A DNA stretch of 64,000 nucleotides from CAZQQU01 sp964595625 (GCA_964595625.1 CAZQQU010000004.1:62001-126000), one strand, 5' to 3'. Shown: positions 7,488 through 17,666, counted from the first letter of the stretch. Made by a program: numbers and translations. Notes: generated from the sequence alone by a model not told the origin.

Positions 7488-8948
7488 ATGAACCTACGAG
7501 AGCTTTTATATAAAATAGAGATTACCAGTGTATTAGGGGATACCAATGTGGATATCAACGAAATTCACATGGATTCTCGAAAAGTGGGTTTTAACGATTG
7601 TTTTGTTGCCATTCCAGGAACTACTTCCAATGGGCATGATTATATTATCAATGCCGTTAATCAAGGTGCTTTAGCCATTGTTTGCGAAGAAATGCCATCG
7701 TTGATTGTTAATGGGGTGACTTATGTTACCGTTGATAATTCACAGAAAGCTCTTGCAATTATGGCTTCTAATTTTTACGACAATCCCTCAGAAAAACTCC
7801 AACTTATTGGAATTACCGGTACAAATGGTAAAACAACCATTGCTTCCCTATTATATCAGTTGTTTAGAAAAGCAGGTCATTCTGTTGGCCTGCTTTCTAC
7901 CGTTACCATTGCGATTAATGAGGATCGCTATAAAACCACACACACTACCCCCGATCCGTTGACCATAAATTATTATTTACACCAAATGGTTCAACAAGAT
8001 GTAAAGTATTGCTTTATGGAAGTTAGTTCGCATGGGGTGCATCAGCACCGTACAGAAGCTTTGCGTTTTACAGGGGGTGTATTTACGAATTTAACCCAAG
8101 ACCATTTAGATTACCACAATACTTTTGCGGAATACCGCGACATTAAAAAAATCTTTTTTAACTATTTGCCCCCCTCAGCCTTTGCTTTAGTTAATGTAGA
8201 CGATAAAAATGGTACCGTGATGGTACAAAACACCAAAGCAAAAATTTCTACCTACGCCTTGAAAACGCAAGCCGATTTTAAAGCGCAGGTATTAGAAACT
8301 CAATTTTCGGGGTTGTTACTTCGAATCAATGGCCAGGAAGTGTGGACAAAACTCATCGGTAAATTTAATGCTTATAATGTATTGGCTATTTACGGTGTGT
8401 CCACACTTTTAGGTCTAGAGTCTCTCGAAGTATTACGAATCATCAGTGAATTAGAAAGTGTAACTGGTCGGTTTCAATACCACATTTCAACAAATAAAAT
8501 TACCACTATAGTCGATTATGCCCATACGCCCGACGCCTTAAAAAATGTCTTAGAAACCATTAATGAAATCCGGTCTGGAAACGAAACTTTAATTACCGTT
8601 GTAGGCTGTGGTGGCAACCGAGATATAACGAAAAGACCTCAAATGGGGAACATCGCAGCTGTATTAAGTAATCAGGTAATTTTTACTAGTGATAATCCCC
8701 GAGACGAAGACCCCGAAGAAATAATTCAGCAGATGGAAGAGGGTGTCGAACCGCAATATGTAAAAAAAGTACTATCGATTACTGATCGCAAGCAGGCTAT
8801 TAAAACCGCCTGTCAATTAGCCCAAGAAAACGATATTATACTGATTGCTGGAAAAGGGCATGAAACCTATCAGGAAATTAAAGGAAAACGCTATGAGTTT
8901 GATGATTTTCAAATTGTAACCGAGCTTTTAAAGCAATTAAATAAATAA
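7488..8948 (+). CDS. murE: UDP-MurNAc-tripeptide synthetase MurE
   Basis: Cytoplasmic ATP-dependent ligase that adds the third residue of the peptidoglycan stem peptide. The ATP loop GTNGKTT lies at residues 111-117. TTPDPLTINYYL and HTPDALKNVL follow. The motif DNPRDEDP near residue 405 is the signature for meso-diaminopimelate as substrate rather than lysine. The 486-residue length is as expected. It sits between ftsI and mraY with 1-bp and 3-bp gaps. Confidence 0.96.
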   Translation: MNLRELLYKIEITSVLGDTNVDINEIHMDSRKVGFNDCFVAIPGTTSNGHDYIINAVNQGALAIVCEEMPSLIVNGVTYVTVDNSQKALAIMASNFYDNPSEKLQLIGITGTNGKTTIASLLYQLFRKAGHSVGLLSTVTIAINEDRYKTTHTTPDPLTINYYLHQMVQQDVKYCFMEVSSHGVHQHRTEALRFTGGVFTNLTQDHLDYHNTFAEYRDIKKIFFNYLPPSAFALVNVDDKNGTVMVQNTKAKISTYALKTQADFKAQVLETQFSGLLLRINGQEVWTKLIGKFNAYNVLAIYGVSTLLGLESLEVLRIISELESVTGRFQYHISTNKITTIVDYAHTPDALKNVLETINEIRSGNETLITVVGCGGNRDITKRPQMGNIAAVLSNQVIFTSDNPRDEDPEEIIQQMEEGVEPQYVKKVLSITDRKQAIKTACQLAQENDIILIAGKGHETYQEIKGKRYEFDDFQIVTELLKQLNK

Positions 8949-8951
8949 TAT

Positions 8952-10184
8952 ATGCTTTATTATCTTTTCGAATACTTAGACAAAAATTACAACCTACCCG
9001 GTACTGGTCTGTTTCAGTACCTGTCGTTTCGGTCGGCTATGGCCGTTATTTTGTCGTTGTTTATTGCCATCGTATTTGGAAAGAAAATAATTCGCTATTT
9101 GCGAAAAAAACAAGTAGGCGAAACCATTCGAGATTTAGGCTTAGAAGGGCAAAACGAAAAAGCAGGAACACCTACCATGGGAGGCGTAATTATCATACTC
9201 GCTACCCTGATTCCCGTGTTACTTTTTGCTCGTTTAGAAAATATTTATGTACTACTGTTATTATTTACCACCATATGGATGGGAATCATCGGATTTTTAG
9301 ATGATTACATCAAAGTTTTTAAGAAAAACAAACAAGGACTGCCCGGCAAATTTAAAGTGGTCGGGCAGGTAGTATTAGGCATTGTTGTTGGTTTTACCAT
9401 GTACTTCCATCCGGATATCACCGTAAAATTAGACGATGGAGTTCAAGTAAAAACCCATGATTCTGTACAGTTAAGCCAGGAGCAAATTAAAAACAAAGAA
9501 ACCAAAGCTCTGGTGACCACTATTCCCTTTACTAAAAACAACGAATTTGATTATAGTAGTTTAGTAAGTTGGGTGAATCAAGATGCCATCAATTACTCAT
9601 GGATTTTATTCATACCTATCGTGATTTTTATTATTACTGCTGTTTCAAACGGGGCCAATTTAACCGACGGAATTGACGGCTTAGCCGCGGGTTCATCAGC
9701 AATAATAGTAGCAACCTTAGGGATATTTGCCTGGGTATCGGGGAATGTCATTTTTTCAGATTATCTGAATATCATGTACATCCCGCGCACGGGCGAAATG
9801 ACCATCTTTATTACCGCATTTGTCGGGGGACTCATTGGTTTTTTATGGTATAACACCTATCCGGCACAAGTATTTATGGGGGACACCGGAAGTTTAACCA
9901 TTGGCGGTATCATTGCGGTCATTGCCATAGCAATCCGTAAAGAATTACTCATTCCGTTGTTGTGTGGGATTTTCTTTATCGAAACGCTATCGGTAATGCT
10001 GCAAGTAAGTTGGTTTAAATATACCAAAAGAAAATTTGGTGAAGGCAGGAGAATCTTTAAGATGTCTCCCCTACACCATCATTTTCAGATCAAAGGATTT
10101 CACGAGAGTAAAATCGTTGCCAGATTCTGGATAGTCGGAATCACACTGGCAGTACTCACGATCGTTACCTTAAAAGTAAGGTAA
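8952..10184 (+). CDS. mraY: Phospho-N-acetylmuramoyl-pentapeptide transferase MraY
   Basis: Integral membrane enzyme that transfers phospho-MurNAc-pentapeptide to undecaprenyl phosphate, making lipid I. Family blocks are TPTMGGVIII, FLDDYIKVFKK, NGANLTDGIDGLAAG, FMGDTGSL and the cytoplasmic HHHFQIKG. About ten hydrophobic helices span the 410 residues. An insert of about 60 polar residues (KLDDGVQVKT to NQDAINYS) between two helices is longer than in E. coli MraY, and is common in Bacteroidota. The start is three bases after the murE stop. Confidence 0.96.
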   Translation: MLYYLFEYLDKNYNLPGTGLFQYLSFRSAMAVILSLFIAIVFGKKIIRYLRKKQVGETIRDLGLEGQNEKAGTPTMGGVIIILATLIPVLLFARLENIYVLLLLFTTIWMGIIGFLDDYIKVFKKNKQGLPGKFKVVGQVVLGIVVGFTMYFHPDITVKLDDGVQVKTHDSVQLSQEQIKNKETKALVTTIPFTKNNEFDYSSLVSWVNQDAINYSWILFIPIVIFIITAVSNGANLTDGIDGLAAGSSAIIVATLGIFAWVSGNVIFSDYLNIMYIPRTGEMTIFITAFVGGLIGFLWYNTYPAQVFMGDTGSLTIGGIIAVIAIAIRKELLIPLLCGIFFIETLSVMLQVSWFKYTKRKFGEGRRIFKMSPLHHHFQIKGFHESKIVARFWIVGITLAVLTIVTLKVR

Positions 10185-10230
10185 ACCGTAGTAGGCCTTC
10201 AGGAAAGTAAATGGATTAATAACCTAAAAA

Positions 10231-11565
10231 ATGAAAAAACTGATTGTCCTCGGTGCCGGTGAAAGTGGAGTAGGTGCAGCTCTACTAGGCCAAAAACAAG
10301 GATATGATGTTTTTGTATCCGAGCAAGGAAAAATTAAAAACAAGTATTTTGAAGTTCTTTTAAAAAATGGGATTGCACTGGAAGAAGGCAAGCACACCGA
10401 AAGTAAAATTGTACAGGCAGACCTGGTTGTCAAAAGTCCGGGAATCTCCGATGACTCGCCCATCGTGAAATTAATACGCACGAAAGGGATTCCTATTATT
10501 TCGGAAATAGAATTCGGAGCACAATACACCGAGGCGGTACTCATTGGTATCACCGGTAGTAACGGAAAAACAACCACTACCCTACTTACTTATCACATCC
10601 TCAAAAGTGGCGGCTTAAACGTAGGAGTGGCAGGGAATGTAGGTCAAAGTTTTGCTTGGCAAGTAGCACACCATCAATACGATTATTACGTCCTGGAACT
10701 CAGTAGTTTCCAACTGGATGGTATCGCTAAATTAAAACCCCACATTGCAGTGTTGCTGAACATTACGCCAGACCATTTAGACAGGTACGATAACCGGTTT
10801 GAAAACTATATTCAATCAAAATTTTTGATTACTAAAAATCAGACCGCAGAGGATTATTTTATCTACGATCAAAGTGATAAAACAATTCTTTCGTACCTGG
10901 AACAAAACCCGATTCAAGCACAAAAAATTGCTTTTTCAATCCACCAACTACCTCCGCGTGGAATGGGGATTGAAAACGATAAATTAATATCAACCATTAA
11001 TAAAAAGGAGCCCATTATGTCAACTCAAACCATGTCATTAGAAGGTAATCACAATCTCAAAAACGCCATGGCTGCATCGGCCATAGCGAGTATTTTAAAA
11101 ATCAGAAAATCGGTGATTCGAGAAAGTTTAGTTTCTTTTCAAGGAGTAGAACACCGATTGGAAAAGGTACTTAAAATAAATCATGTGACTTACATCAATG
11201 ATTCCAAGGCTACCAATGTCAACTCGACCTACTACGCTTTGCAAAGTATGACCACACCCACGGTGTGGATTGCCGGAGGAACCGACAAAGGGAACAACTA
11301 CGAAGAGTTAATTCCCTTGGTGTATGAAAAAGTGAAAGCAATCATCTGTTTGGGGTTAGACAATACAAAACTCATTCAAAATTTTGGCAATATAGTACCA
11401 GTGATGTTTGAAACTGAATCCATGCGAGAAGCAGTACACCTGGCGTATAGTGTAGCCGAAAGGGGCGATTCAGTTTTATTATCTCCAGCATGTGCCAGTT
11501 TTGATTTGTTTGAAAATTACGAAGACCGAGGTCGACAGTTTAAAGAAGCAGTGAGAAATTTATAA
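10231..11565 (+). CDS. murD: UDP-MurNAc-L-alanine:D-glutamate ligase MurD
   Basis: Cytoplasmic Mur ligase that adds D-glutamate. The N-terminal nucleotide-like fold starts KKLIVLGAGESGVG, the ATP loop GSNGKTTTT lies near residues 109-117, and LNITPDHLDRY and HRLEKV follow. The C-terminal domain holds NDSKATNVNSTYYAL and SPACASFDLFENYEDRG, both typical of MurD. The 444-residue length is normal. It is separated from mraY by 46 bp and followed by ftsW after 4 bp. Confidence 0.96.
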   Translation: MKKLIVLGAGESGVGAALLGQKQGYDVFVSEQGKIKNKYFEVLLKNGIALEEGKHTESKIVQADLVVKSPGISDDSPIVKLIRTKGIPIISEIEFGAQYTEAVLIGITGSNGKTTTTLLTYHILKSGGLNVGVAGNVGQSFAWQVAHHQYDYYVLELSSFQLDGIAKLKPHIAVLLNITPDHLDRYDNRFENYIQSKFLITKNQTAEDYFIYDQSDKTILSYLEQNPIQAQKIAFSIHQLPPRGMGIENDKLISTINKKEPIMSTQTMSLEGNHNLKNAMAASAIASILKIRKSVIRESLVSFQGVEHRLEKVLKINHVTYINDSKATNVNSTYYALQSMTTPTVWIAGGTDKGNNYEELIPLVYEKVKAIICLGLDNTKLIQNFGNIVPVMFETESMREAVHLAYSVAERGDSVLLSPACASFDLFENYEDRGRQFKEAVRNL

Positions 11566-11569
11566 AAAA

Positions 11570-12757
11570 ATGTTTAAGAAATTTGATGCCATACAAGGAG
11601 ATAAGGTAGTGTGGGCCATCGCCGGACTATTGGCTTTAGCGTCCTTTTTGCCCGTGTATAGTTCGAGTAGCAACTTGGCTTACTTATACGGCAATGGTAA
11701 CACCCTTAGCTTTTTAATCAAGCATGCGATTCACTTATCGTTTGGGCTGATGCTCATTTATGTGGTTCATCGATTTCCGTATAACTATTTTAAGGGGCTT
11801 TCCTACTTGCTATTGGTACTTGCTGCAACCTTTTTAGTTTTTACCCTTTTGCAAGGCACTACCATCCAAGGAGCAAACGCCAGTAGGTGGATACGCATTC
11901 CCGGTGTGGGAATTAGTTTTCAACCCTCCATTTTTGCTATGTATGTCTTGATGGTGTACACAGCCCGATATCTATCTAAAATGAAGGGGAACTATACTTC
12001 TTTTAAAAGTAGTATCATCCCTTTGTGGATACCCGTTTTTACCATCACCGCCTTGATATTACCGGCCAACCTTTCGACTGCTGTGATGGTCTTTGGATTG
12101 GTGCTGGTGTTGGCCTTTATTGGAGGCTATCCCATGAAATATTTGCTGGCTATTGTAGGTGCCGGAATAGTGGGCTTGGCACTCTTTATTTTGATTGCAA
12201 AAATAGCTCCGGATTTTATGCCCAACCGGGTAGATACATGGATGAGTCGTATAGAAAACTTTAAAGCCGGTGAAAATGCCGAAGACGGTTACCAAATTGA
12301 AAAAGCTAAAATAGCCATTGCTACCGGAGGGGTTATGGGACTAGGACCGGGTAAAAGTGTACAAAAAAACTTTTTACCTCAGTCGTCGTCCGACTTTATT
12401 TATGCCATCATTGTGGAAGAGTTTGGTTTATTAGGAGCCGGATTTGTCATGCTTTTATACCTCTGGTTACTTTTTAGAATTATGATTATCACCAACAAAG
12501 TACCAACTATGTTTGGAAAACTAACGGTTATTGGTGTGGGCTTGCCCATTATCTTTCAAGCCTTGATTAATATGGCAGTAGCGGTCGAGCTATTTCCCGT
12601 TACAGGGCAAACCTTACCTCTTATCAGTAGTGGAGGTACTTCCATAGGAATGACCTGCTTAGCGCTCGGAATTATTCTTAGTGTCAGTGCAAATAAAGTG
12701 GTTGAAACCAAAGGGAAAGACAATCCTTTAGAAGTGTTAATTGAAGAAAATGAATAA
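11570..12757 (+). CDS. ftsW: Septal peptidoglycan polymerase FtsW (SEDS family)
   Basis: A polytopic SEDS glycosyltransferase that polymerises lipid II with FtsI at the septum. About ten transmembrane segments are visible. Family blocks are GANASRWIRIPG (with the conserved tryptophan-arginine), QPSIFAMYVL, GPGKSVQKNFLPQSSSDFIYAIIVEEFG and the C-terminal LPLISSGGTS. The 395 residues match flavobacterial FtsW. The stop codon overlaps the start of murG. Confidence 0.95.
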   Translation: MFKKFDAIQGDKVVWAIAGLLALASFLPVYSSSSNLAYLYGNGNTLSFLIKHAIHLSFGLMLIYVVHRFPYNYFKGLSYLLLVLAATFLVFTLLQGTTIQGANASRWIRIPGVGISFQPSIFAMYVLMVYTARYLSKMKGNYTSFKSSIIPLWIPVFTITALILPANLSTAVMVFGLVLVLAFIGGYPMKYLLAIVGAGIVGLALFILIAKIAPDFMPNRVDTWMSRIENFKAGENAEDGYQIEKAKIAIATGGVMGLGPGKSVQKNFLPQSSSDFIYAIIVEEFGLLGAGFVMLLYLWLLFRIMIITNKVPTMFGKLTVIGVGLPIIFQALINMAVAVELFPVTGQTLPLISSGGTSIGMTCLALGIILSVSANKVVETKGKDNPLEVLIEENE

Positions 12758-13859
12758 ACCTAGCAGCTCATATCGATTTATACTTTCGGGCGGTGGTACC
12801 GGTGGCCACATTTATCCGGCGATTGCTATTGCCAATCAATTAAAAACAGTCTTTCCAAAAGCTGAAATATTGTTTGTGGGTGCCAACAATCGGATGGAAA
12901 TGCAAAAGGTTCCGAAAGCGGGTTACTCCATCAAGGGTTTATGGATTTCAGGTATTCAACGACGATTAACTATACAAAATCTATTATTTCCAATAAAATT
13001 GATTTACAGCTTGTGGCAGGCAAAAAAAATAATCAAACAGTTTTCACCCCAAGTAGTCATCGGAACCGGTGGTTATGCTAGTGCCCCCCTATTACGGGTG
13101 GCCTCTAAAAAAGGAATACCTTGTGTTATACAAGAACAAAATTCGTATGCCGGAATTGCCAATAAATGGTTGGCCAAACGCGCACAAAAAATTTGTGTTG
13201 CTTATCCGGGTATGGAACACTATTTCCCCAAAGAAAAGATTGTTTTCACCGGCAATCCGGTCCGGCAAGATATTGTTATTAATTCCGCTAAAAGAACAGA
13301 AGCTCAACAGTTTTTTAATTTGGATGCCCAAAAGAAAACCTTGCTGGTTTTAGGAGGTAGTTTAGGGGCTCGCACCATCAATGAGTTGGTTGAAAAATCA
13401 CTTCCTCTATTTCAAGAACAACAGGTGCAGGTGCTTTGGCAAACCGGTGCTTTGTATTTCGACCGCTTTAAAAAACACCAGCAAGAAGGAGTTTTTATAC
13501 ACGATTTTATATACGCCATGGATTTGGCATATAACATAGCCGATTTGATAATTTCCAGAGCAGGAGCCCTATCGGTTTCTGAATTGTATATCGTCGGTAA
13601 ACCGGTAATTTTTATTCCTTCACCCAATGTAGCAGAAGATCACCAAAAGAAAAATGCGGAGGCTGTTTTACAACAAAATGCTGCGCTGATGATCGAAGAA
13701 AAAGATTTGGAAAGTCGATTTGAAAAGGAATTCCTAACGCTCATAAACGACCCGGAAACCCAACAACGGTTGGGTAAAAACATACAACGATTAGCTCGTC
13801 CGCAAGCGACGGAGGAAATTGTAGAAGAAATTATAAAACTTGTAAAACCAACTCCATGA
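12750..13859 (+). CDS. murG: Lipid II synthase MurG (GlcNAc transferase)
   Basis: Peripheral membrane glycosyltransferase that adds GlcNAc to lipid I. The N-terminal glycine loop SGGGTGGHIYPAIAIA, the middle QEQNSYAGIANK, LGGSLGARTIN and the C-terminal donor-binding block SRAGALSVSELYIVGKP are all present. I chose ATG at 12750, which overlaps the ftsW stop, over a TTG nine bases earlier. The end overlaps the ATG of the following DoxX gene, so translation is coupled through to that gene. Confidence 0.95.
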   Translation: MNKPSSSYRFILSGGGTGGHIYPAIAIANQLKTVFPKAEILFVGANNRMEMQKVPKAGYSIKGLWISGIQRRLTIQNLLFPIKLIYSLWQAKKIIKQFSPQVVIGTGGYASAPLLRVASKKGIPCVIQEQNSYAGIANKWLAKRAQKICVAYPGMEHYFPKEKIVFTGNPVRQDIVINSAKRTEAQQFFNLDAQKKTLLVLGGSLGARTINELVEKSLPLFQEQQVQVLWQTGALYFDRFKKHQQEGVFIHDFIYAMDLAYNIADLIISRAGALSVSELYIVGKPVIFIPSPNVAEDHQKKNAEAVLQQNAALMIEEKDLESRFEKEFLTLINDPETQQRLGKNIQRLARPQATEEIVEEIIKLVKPTP

Positions 13860-14257
13860 AAACAACCACAAAACTATTTTTGCGTCTCGCTATTGCAGCG
13901 GGATTTTTATCGGCAGTAGCCGACAGATTTGGTATGTGGGGCTCCCAGTGTTATTGGTGTAATTGGAATAATTTTGTTAAAAACACCAGAGAACTCAACC
14001 CGTGGATCCCTTCTCAATTTATTCCCGCATTAGCTACCGTAGTAACTACGTTAGAAGTGCTCTTTGCCTTGTTCTTATTAGTGGGGTTCAGAACCTCCTT
14101 ATTTGCTAAACTCAGTGGTGTACTCTTACTTTTATTTGCCTTGGCTATGACCTATAATTTGGGGATTAAAACACCTTTGGATTTTTCGGTTTATGTAGCC
14201 GCCGGAGCAGCTTTCGCCTTGAGCACCATGAAAGAAAAATATTTGGAAATTGGATAA
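13856..14257 (+). CDS. DoxX-family membrane protein inserted in the dcw cluster
   Basis: A 133-residue protein with about four transmembrane helices and the layout of DoxX-like proteins, including the hydrophobic blocks VVTTLEVLFALFLLVGF and SGVLLLLFALAM. It has no known link to division. The join is tight on both sides: ATGA overlap with the murG stop and direct contact with the murC ATG. It is therefore translated as part of the operon, although murG and murC are usually adjacent in related genomes. Two nearby cysteines (SQCYWC, about residues 29-34) could be redox-active. The function is unknown. Confidence 0.8.
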   Translation: MKTTTKLFLRLAIAAGFLSAVADRFGMWGSQCYWCNWNNFVKNTRELNPWIPSQFIPALATVVTTLEVLFALFLLVGFRTSLFAKLSGVLLLLFALAMTYNLGIKTPLDFSVYVAAGAAFALSTMKEKYLEIG

Positions 14258-15604
14258 ATGATACGATTAGAAAACATACATAATTTTTATTTTATCGGTA
14301 TTGGAGGCATCGGTATGAGTGCCTTGGCTTTGTATTGGCATAATAAAGGTAAAAATGTATGTGGTTACGATCGTACACCTTCTGAAATTACAGAAAAATT
14401 AACCGACCTAGGCATAGAAGTCATCTTTACAGACGATTTTGAACAGGTACCATCGGATTGGGAAACGGAAAATACGCTAGTGGTTTATACACCCGCCATC
14501 CCAACTGATAATCAAATATTTACAGGCTTTAAAAATAGGAATTTCACGCTCATAAAACGGGCTCAGTTATTAGGAGAAGTCAGTAAAAATACGAAGTGTT
14601 TGGCCGTTGCAGGTACTCATGGTAAAACCACTACCTCTTCCATCTTGGCCCATTTGTTAATACAAAGTGAGGTAAGTGTCACAGCCTTTTTAGGAGGTAT
14701 TGCCGAAAACTACCACAGCAATTTTGTGGATAATGGATCGGAATATACCGTTTTAGAAGCCGACGAATTTGATCGATCTTTTTTACAACTACAGCCCTAT
14801 ATAGCGGGAATTACTTCGATGGATGCCGACCATTTGGACATTTATGGAGATGCTACTGAGGTAACTAACGCTTTTAAGGATTTTGCTCACTTAGTAGCTG
14901 ACAAAACCCATCTGCTTCACCAAAAAGGATTGCCTTTGGGCGGCAAGAGCGTGGCCGTAGAAGATGAGGCAGACTATGCGGCCATAAACGTAAGAATGAT
15001 CAACGGTCATTATCATTTTGATTTAAAAACACCGCAAGGTATTATACCGGATTTCATCTTCAAGTTACCCGGAAAACACAATTTGTTTAATGCCACCATG
15101 GCCTTGGGAATGGCACTGATTTCGGGTTCACCCCAACATAAACTAGCCGGTGCATTAGAGAGATTTCAAGGGGTGCAAAGGCGATTTACGTACCGCATTG
15201 ACAAACCCAACTTAGTGTTGATTGACGATTACGCTCACCATCCGGAAGAAATCAATGCCGTTTATCAAGCGGTCTCCGAAAAATATCCCGAAGATTCCAA
15301 ATTGGTAATTTTTCAACCGCATTTGTTTTCGCGTACACGAGATTTTGGTGAAGCCTTTGCAGAAAGTTTATCTCATTTTGATGAAATTGCCTTATTAGAG
15401 ATATATCCAGCTCGTGAAAAACCCCTACCCGGTATCAGTTCTCAGTGGTTGTTAAACCAAATAAACCATCCGTACAAACAGTTAATTAGCAAACCTGACT
15501 TAGCCGAATGTATTAAAAACTCATCGTGTCGAGTGGTTATTATGATGGGGGCCGGAGACATCGGCGTAGAAATTGAACGAGTCACTAAAGAGTTAACAGT
15601 ATGA
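14258..15604 (+). CDS. murC: UDP-N-acetylmuramate:L-alanine ligase MurC
   Basis: First Mur ligase, which adds L-alanine to UDP-MurNAc. The nucleotide-binding start FYFIGIGGIGMSALA lies at residues 10-24 and the ATP loop GTHGKTTTS at residues 119-127. EADEFDRSFL, DADHLDIYGD and DDYAHHPEEI follow. The 448-residue length is usual. The order murC-ftsQ-ftsA-ftsZ is the normal end of the flavobacterial cluster. Its stop overlaps the ftsQ ATG by four bases. Confidence 0.96.
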   Translation: MIRLENIHNFYFIGIGGIGMSALALYWHNKGKNVCGYDRTPSEITEKLTDLGIEVIFTDDFEQVPSDWETENTLVVYTPAIPTDNQIFTGFKNRNFTLIKRAQLLGEVSKNTKCLAVAGTHGKTTTSSILAHLLIQSEVSVTAFLGGIAENYHSNFVDNGSEYTVLEADEFDRSFLQLQPYIAGITSMDADHLDIYGDATEVTNAFKDFAHLVADKTHLLHQKGLPLGGKSVAVEDEADYAAINVRMINGHYHFDLKTPQGIIPDFIFKLPGKHNLFNATMALGMALISGSPQHKLAGALERFQGVQRRFTYRIDKPNLVLIDDYAHHPEEINAVYQAVSEKYPEDSKLVIFQPHLFSRTRDFGEAFAESLSHFDEIALLEIYPAREKPLPGISSQWLLNQINHPYKQLISKPDLAECIKNSSCRVVIMMGAGDIGVEIERVTKELTV

Positions 15605-16317
15605 AAATCAATAAGAACTATCTCAAATTTGGAATTACCTTGGCATTGGTAGTATTTCTATTTGGATTTAGTTCCAAGCGAAATAAGAGCAAAAATGTAG
15701 TGGCCCAAGAGGTGATTTTTATGGATGATTTACCGCGATTTATCGGGCTTGACGCGGTTAATAAATTGTTAATACAAAAAGAAGAGGAGCTTACGAGCAT
15801 TGCCAAAGAAACTTTAGATTTGAACGAAATGGAGAAACGACTCTTAGAAAATCCTATGATTGCTAACGCTGATGTATACCTGACCATAGACGGAGTGTTA
15901 AAAGCTCAAGTCACCCAACGCAGACCGATTGCTCGGGTAGCTTCTACGGCTTCCTATTATTTGGATGAGACCGGTCAGACGATGCCGCTTTCGGAGTTGT
16001 ATTCAGCCCGAGTGCCTATCATTACCGGAGAGGCTGAGAGTCATTACGATGCACTCACCCAGCTGTTAAGTGCTCTTGAAAAAGATCCCGTGATGAGTCG
16101 TCAAATAATAGGTGTACATGTTGCCTCAGCCCAAGAATTTTATTTACTCCCCCGAATTCATGACTTTCGAATCGCTATTGGGGAAGTAGAAGATTTACAG
16201 AAAAAATTTAATAATTATAAAGCCTTTTATCAAAAAGCAACCAAAGACAGTACTATAACTTCTTATAGCCAAATCAATTTAAAATTTGACAAACAAGTAG
16301 TAGCTACAAAAAAATAA
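15601..16317 (+). CDS. ftsQ: Cell division protein FtsQ
   Basis: A bitopic divisome protein: a short cytoplasmic end, one membrane helix (FGITLALVVFLFGF, residues 11-24), then a periplasmic part. The pattern EKRLLENPMIANADVYLTIDGVLKAQVTQRRPIARV is the POTRA-type start seen in FtsQ, and YYLDETGQTMPLS begins the beta domain. The 238-residue length fits flavobacterial FtsQ, which diverges from that of proteobacteria. Its position before ftsA supports the call. Confidence 0.9.
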   Translation: MKINKNYLKFGITLALVVFLFGFSSKRNKSKNVVAQEVIFMDDLPRFIGLDAVNKLLIQKEEELTSIAKETLDLNEMEKRLLENPMIANADVYLTIDGVLKAQVTQRRPIARVASTASYYLDETGQTMPLSELYSARVPIITGEAESHYDALTQLLSALEKDPVMSRQIIGVHVASAQEFYLLPRIHDFRIAIGEVEDLQKKFNNYKAFYQKATKDSTITSYSQINLKFDKQVVATKK

Positions 16318-16322
16318 GAGCA

Positions 16323-17666
16323 ATGGAAAAAAACAAATTTGCAGTAGGATTGGACATTGGGACGACCAAAATTGCTGCCATGGTAGGTCGGTATAATGAG
16401 TATGGAAAATTAGAAATCTTAGGCGTTGGTAAAGCCAAAAGTTTGGGAGTACACCGAGGGGTGGTCAATAACATCACTCAAACCATTCAATCTATTCAAC
16501 AGGCGGTAGAATTAGCCGAAAATGCCTGTGGTGAAAAAATTACTGATGTGGTGGTGGGCATTGCCGGTCAACACATACGAAGTTTACAACACAACGACTA
16601 TATCAATCGTAAAAACTTTGAAGAAGTCATCGACGAAAAAGACATTGAAAACTTGTGTAATCAAGTTCACAAATTGGTGATGCTTCCGGGTGAAGAAATT
16701 ATTCATGTGCTTCCCCAAGATTTTAAAGTAGATGGAGTCCCTGAAATCAAAGAACCCATTGGCCATTATGGCTCTCGATTGGAGGCCAATTTTCACGTAG
16801 TGGTAGGACAAATTGCTTCCATACGTAACATCGCTCGCTGTGTCAAAAGTGCGGGTCTGAATTTTGCCGGTATAACCTTAGAACCCTTGGCATCCGCACG
16901 AGCTGTACTTAGCCAAGAGGAAAAAGAAGCGGGTGTGGCACTGATTGATATTGGGGGTGGTACTACAGATTTGGCCATTTTTAAAGACGGTATTATTCGT
17001 CACACGGCTGTGATTCCTTTTGGTGGAAACGTGATTACGGAAGATATCAAAGAAGGATGTTCAATAATCGAAAAACAAGCAGAAATGCTTAAAATAAAAT
17101 TTGGTTCTGCCTGGCCGGGTGAAAACAAAGACAATGAAATCGTATCCATACCCGGATTACGAGGTCGAGATCCTAAAGAAATAACCCTGAAAAACCTTTC
17201 TAAAATCATTCACGCCCGAGTGGTAGAAATTATCGAGCAAGTGTATTCAGAAATCAAAGCCTACGGTCACGAAGAGCAAAAGAAGAAGCTTATTGCCGGT
17301 ATCGTAATCACCGGTGGAGGAGCTGAACTCAAACACTTGCGTCAACTGGTAGAATATACCACCGGCATGGACACACGTATTGGCTATCCCAATGAGCATT
17401 TAGCTGGAAATAGTGAAGAAGCTATTAAAAGTCCGGTTTATGCTACTGCTGTGGGATTGGTCATGGACAGCTTGGAGCGTCAAGGTAAAATTACCACATC
17501 TAAGACAGAAACTAATGTTAGTCCTTCCGAAGAAATACAAGAAGAAAAAACAGCTACTAAAACAACCACAACCAAAACCGGGGAAGACAAACTACCTAAG
17601 AACCGCAAAAGCTTTTTTGAAAAGTGGGCGGATAAATTTAAAGACTTTTTAGAAAACGCAGAATAA
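16323..17666 (+). CDS. ftsA: Cell division protein FtsA
   Basis: Actin-like ATPase that anchors FtsZ to the membrane. The phosphate-1 motif LDIGTTKIAAMVG lies at residues 10-22. The SHS2 region contains VVVGIAGQHIRSL. GVALIDIGGGTTDLAIF is the phosphate-2 motif and GIVITGGGAELKHL the adenosine motif. The C-terminus ends in FFEKWADKFKDFLENAE, an amphipathic helix as expected for the membrane-targeting sequence. A threonine/lysine-rich linker of about 45 residues precedes it. ftsZ begins 19 bp later. Confidence 0.96.
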   Translation: MEKNKFAVGLDIGTTKIAAMVGRYNEYGKLEILGVGKAKSLGVHRGVVNNITQTIQSIQQAVELAENACGEKITDVVVGIAGQHIRSLQHNDYINRKNFEEVIDEKDIENLCNQVHKLVMLPGEEIIHVLPQDFKVDGVPEIKEPIGHYGSRLEANFHVVVGQIASIRNIARCVKSAGLNFAGITLEPLASARAVLSQEEKEAGVALIDIGGGTTDLAIFKDGIIRHTAVIPFGGNVITEDIKEGCSIIEKQAEMLKIKFGSAWPGENKDNEIVSIPGLRGRDPKEITLKNLSKIIHARVVEIIEQVYSEIKAYGHEEQKKKLIAGIVITGGGAELKHLRQLVEYTTGMDTRIGYPNEHLAGNSEEAIKSPVYATAVGLVMDSLERQGKITTSKTETNVSPSEEIQEEKTATKTTTTKTGEDKLPKNRKSFFEKWADKFKDFLENAE

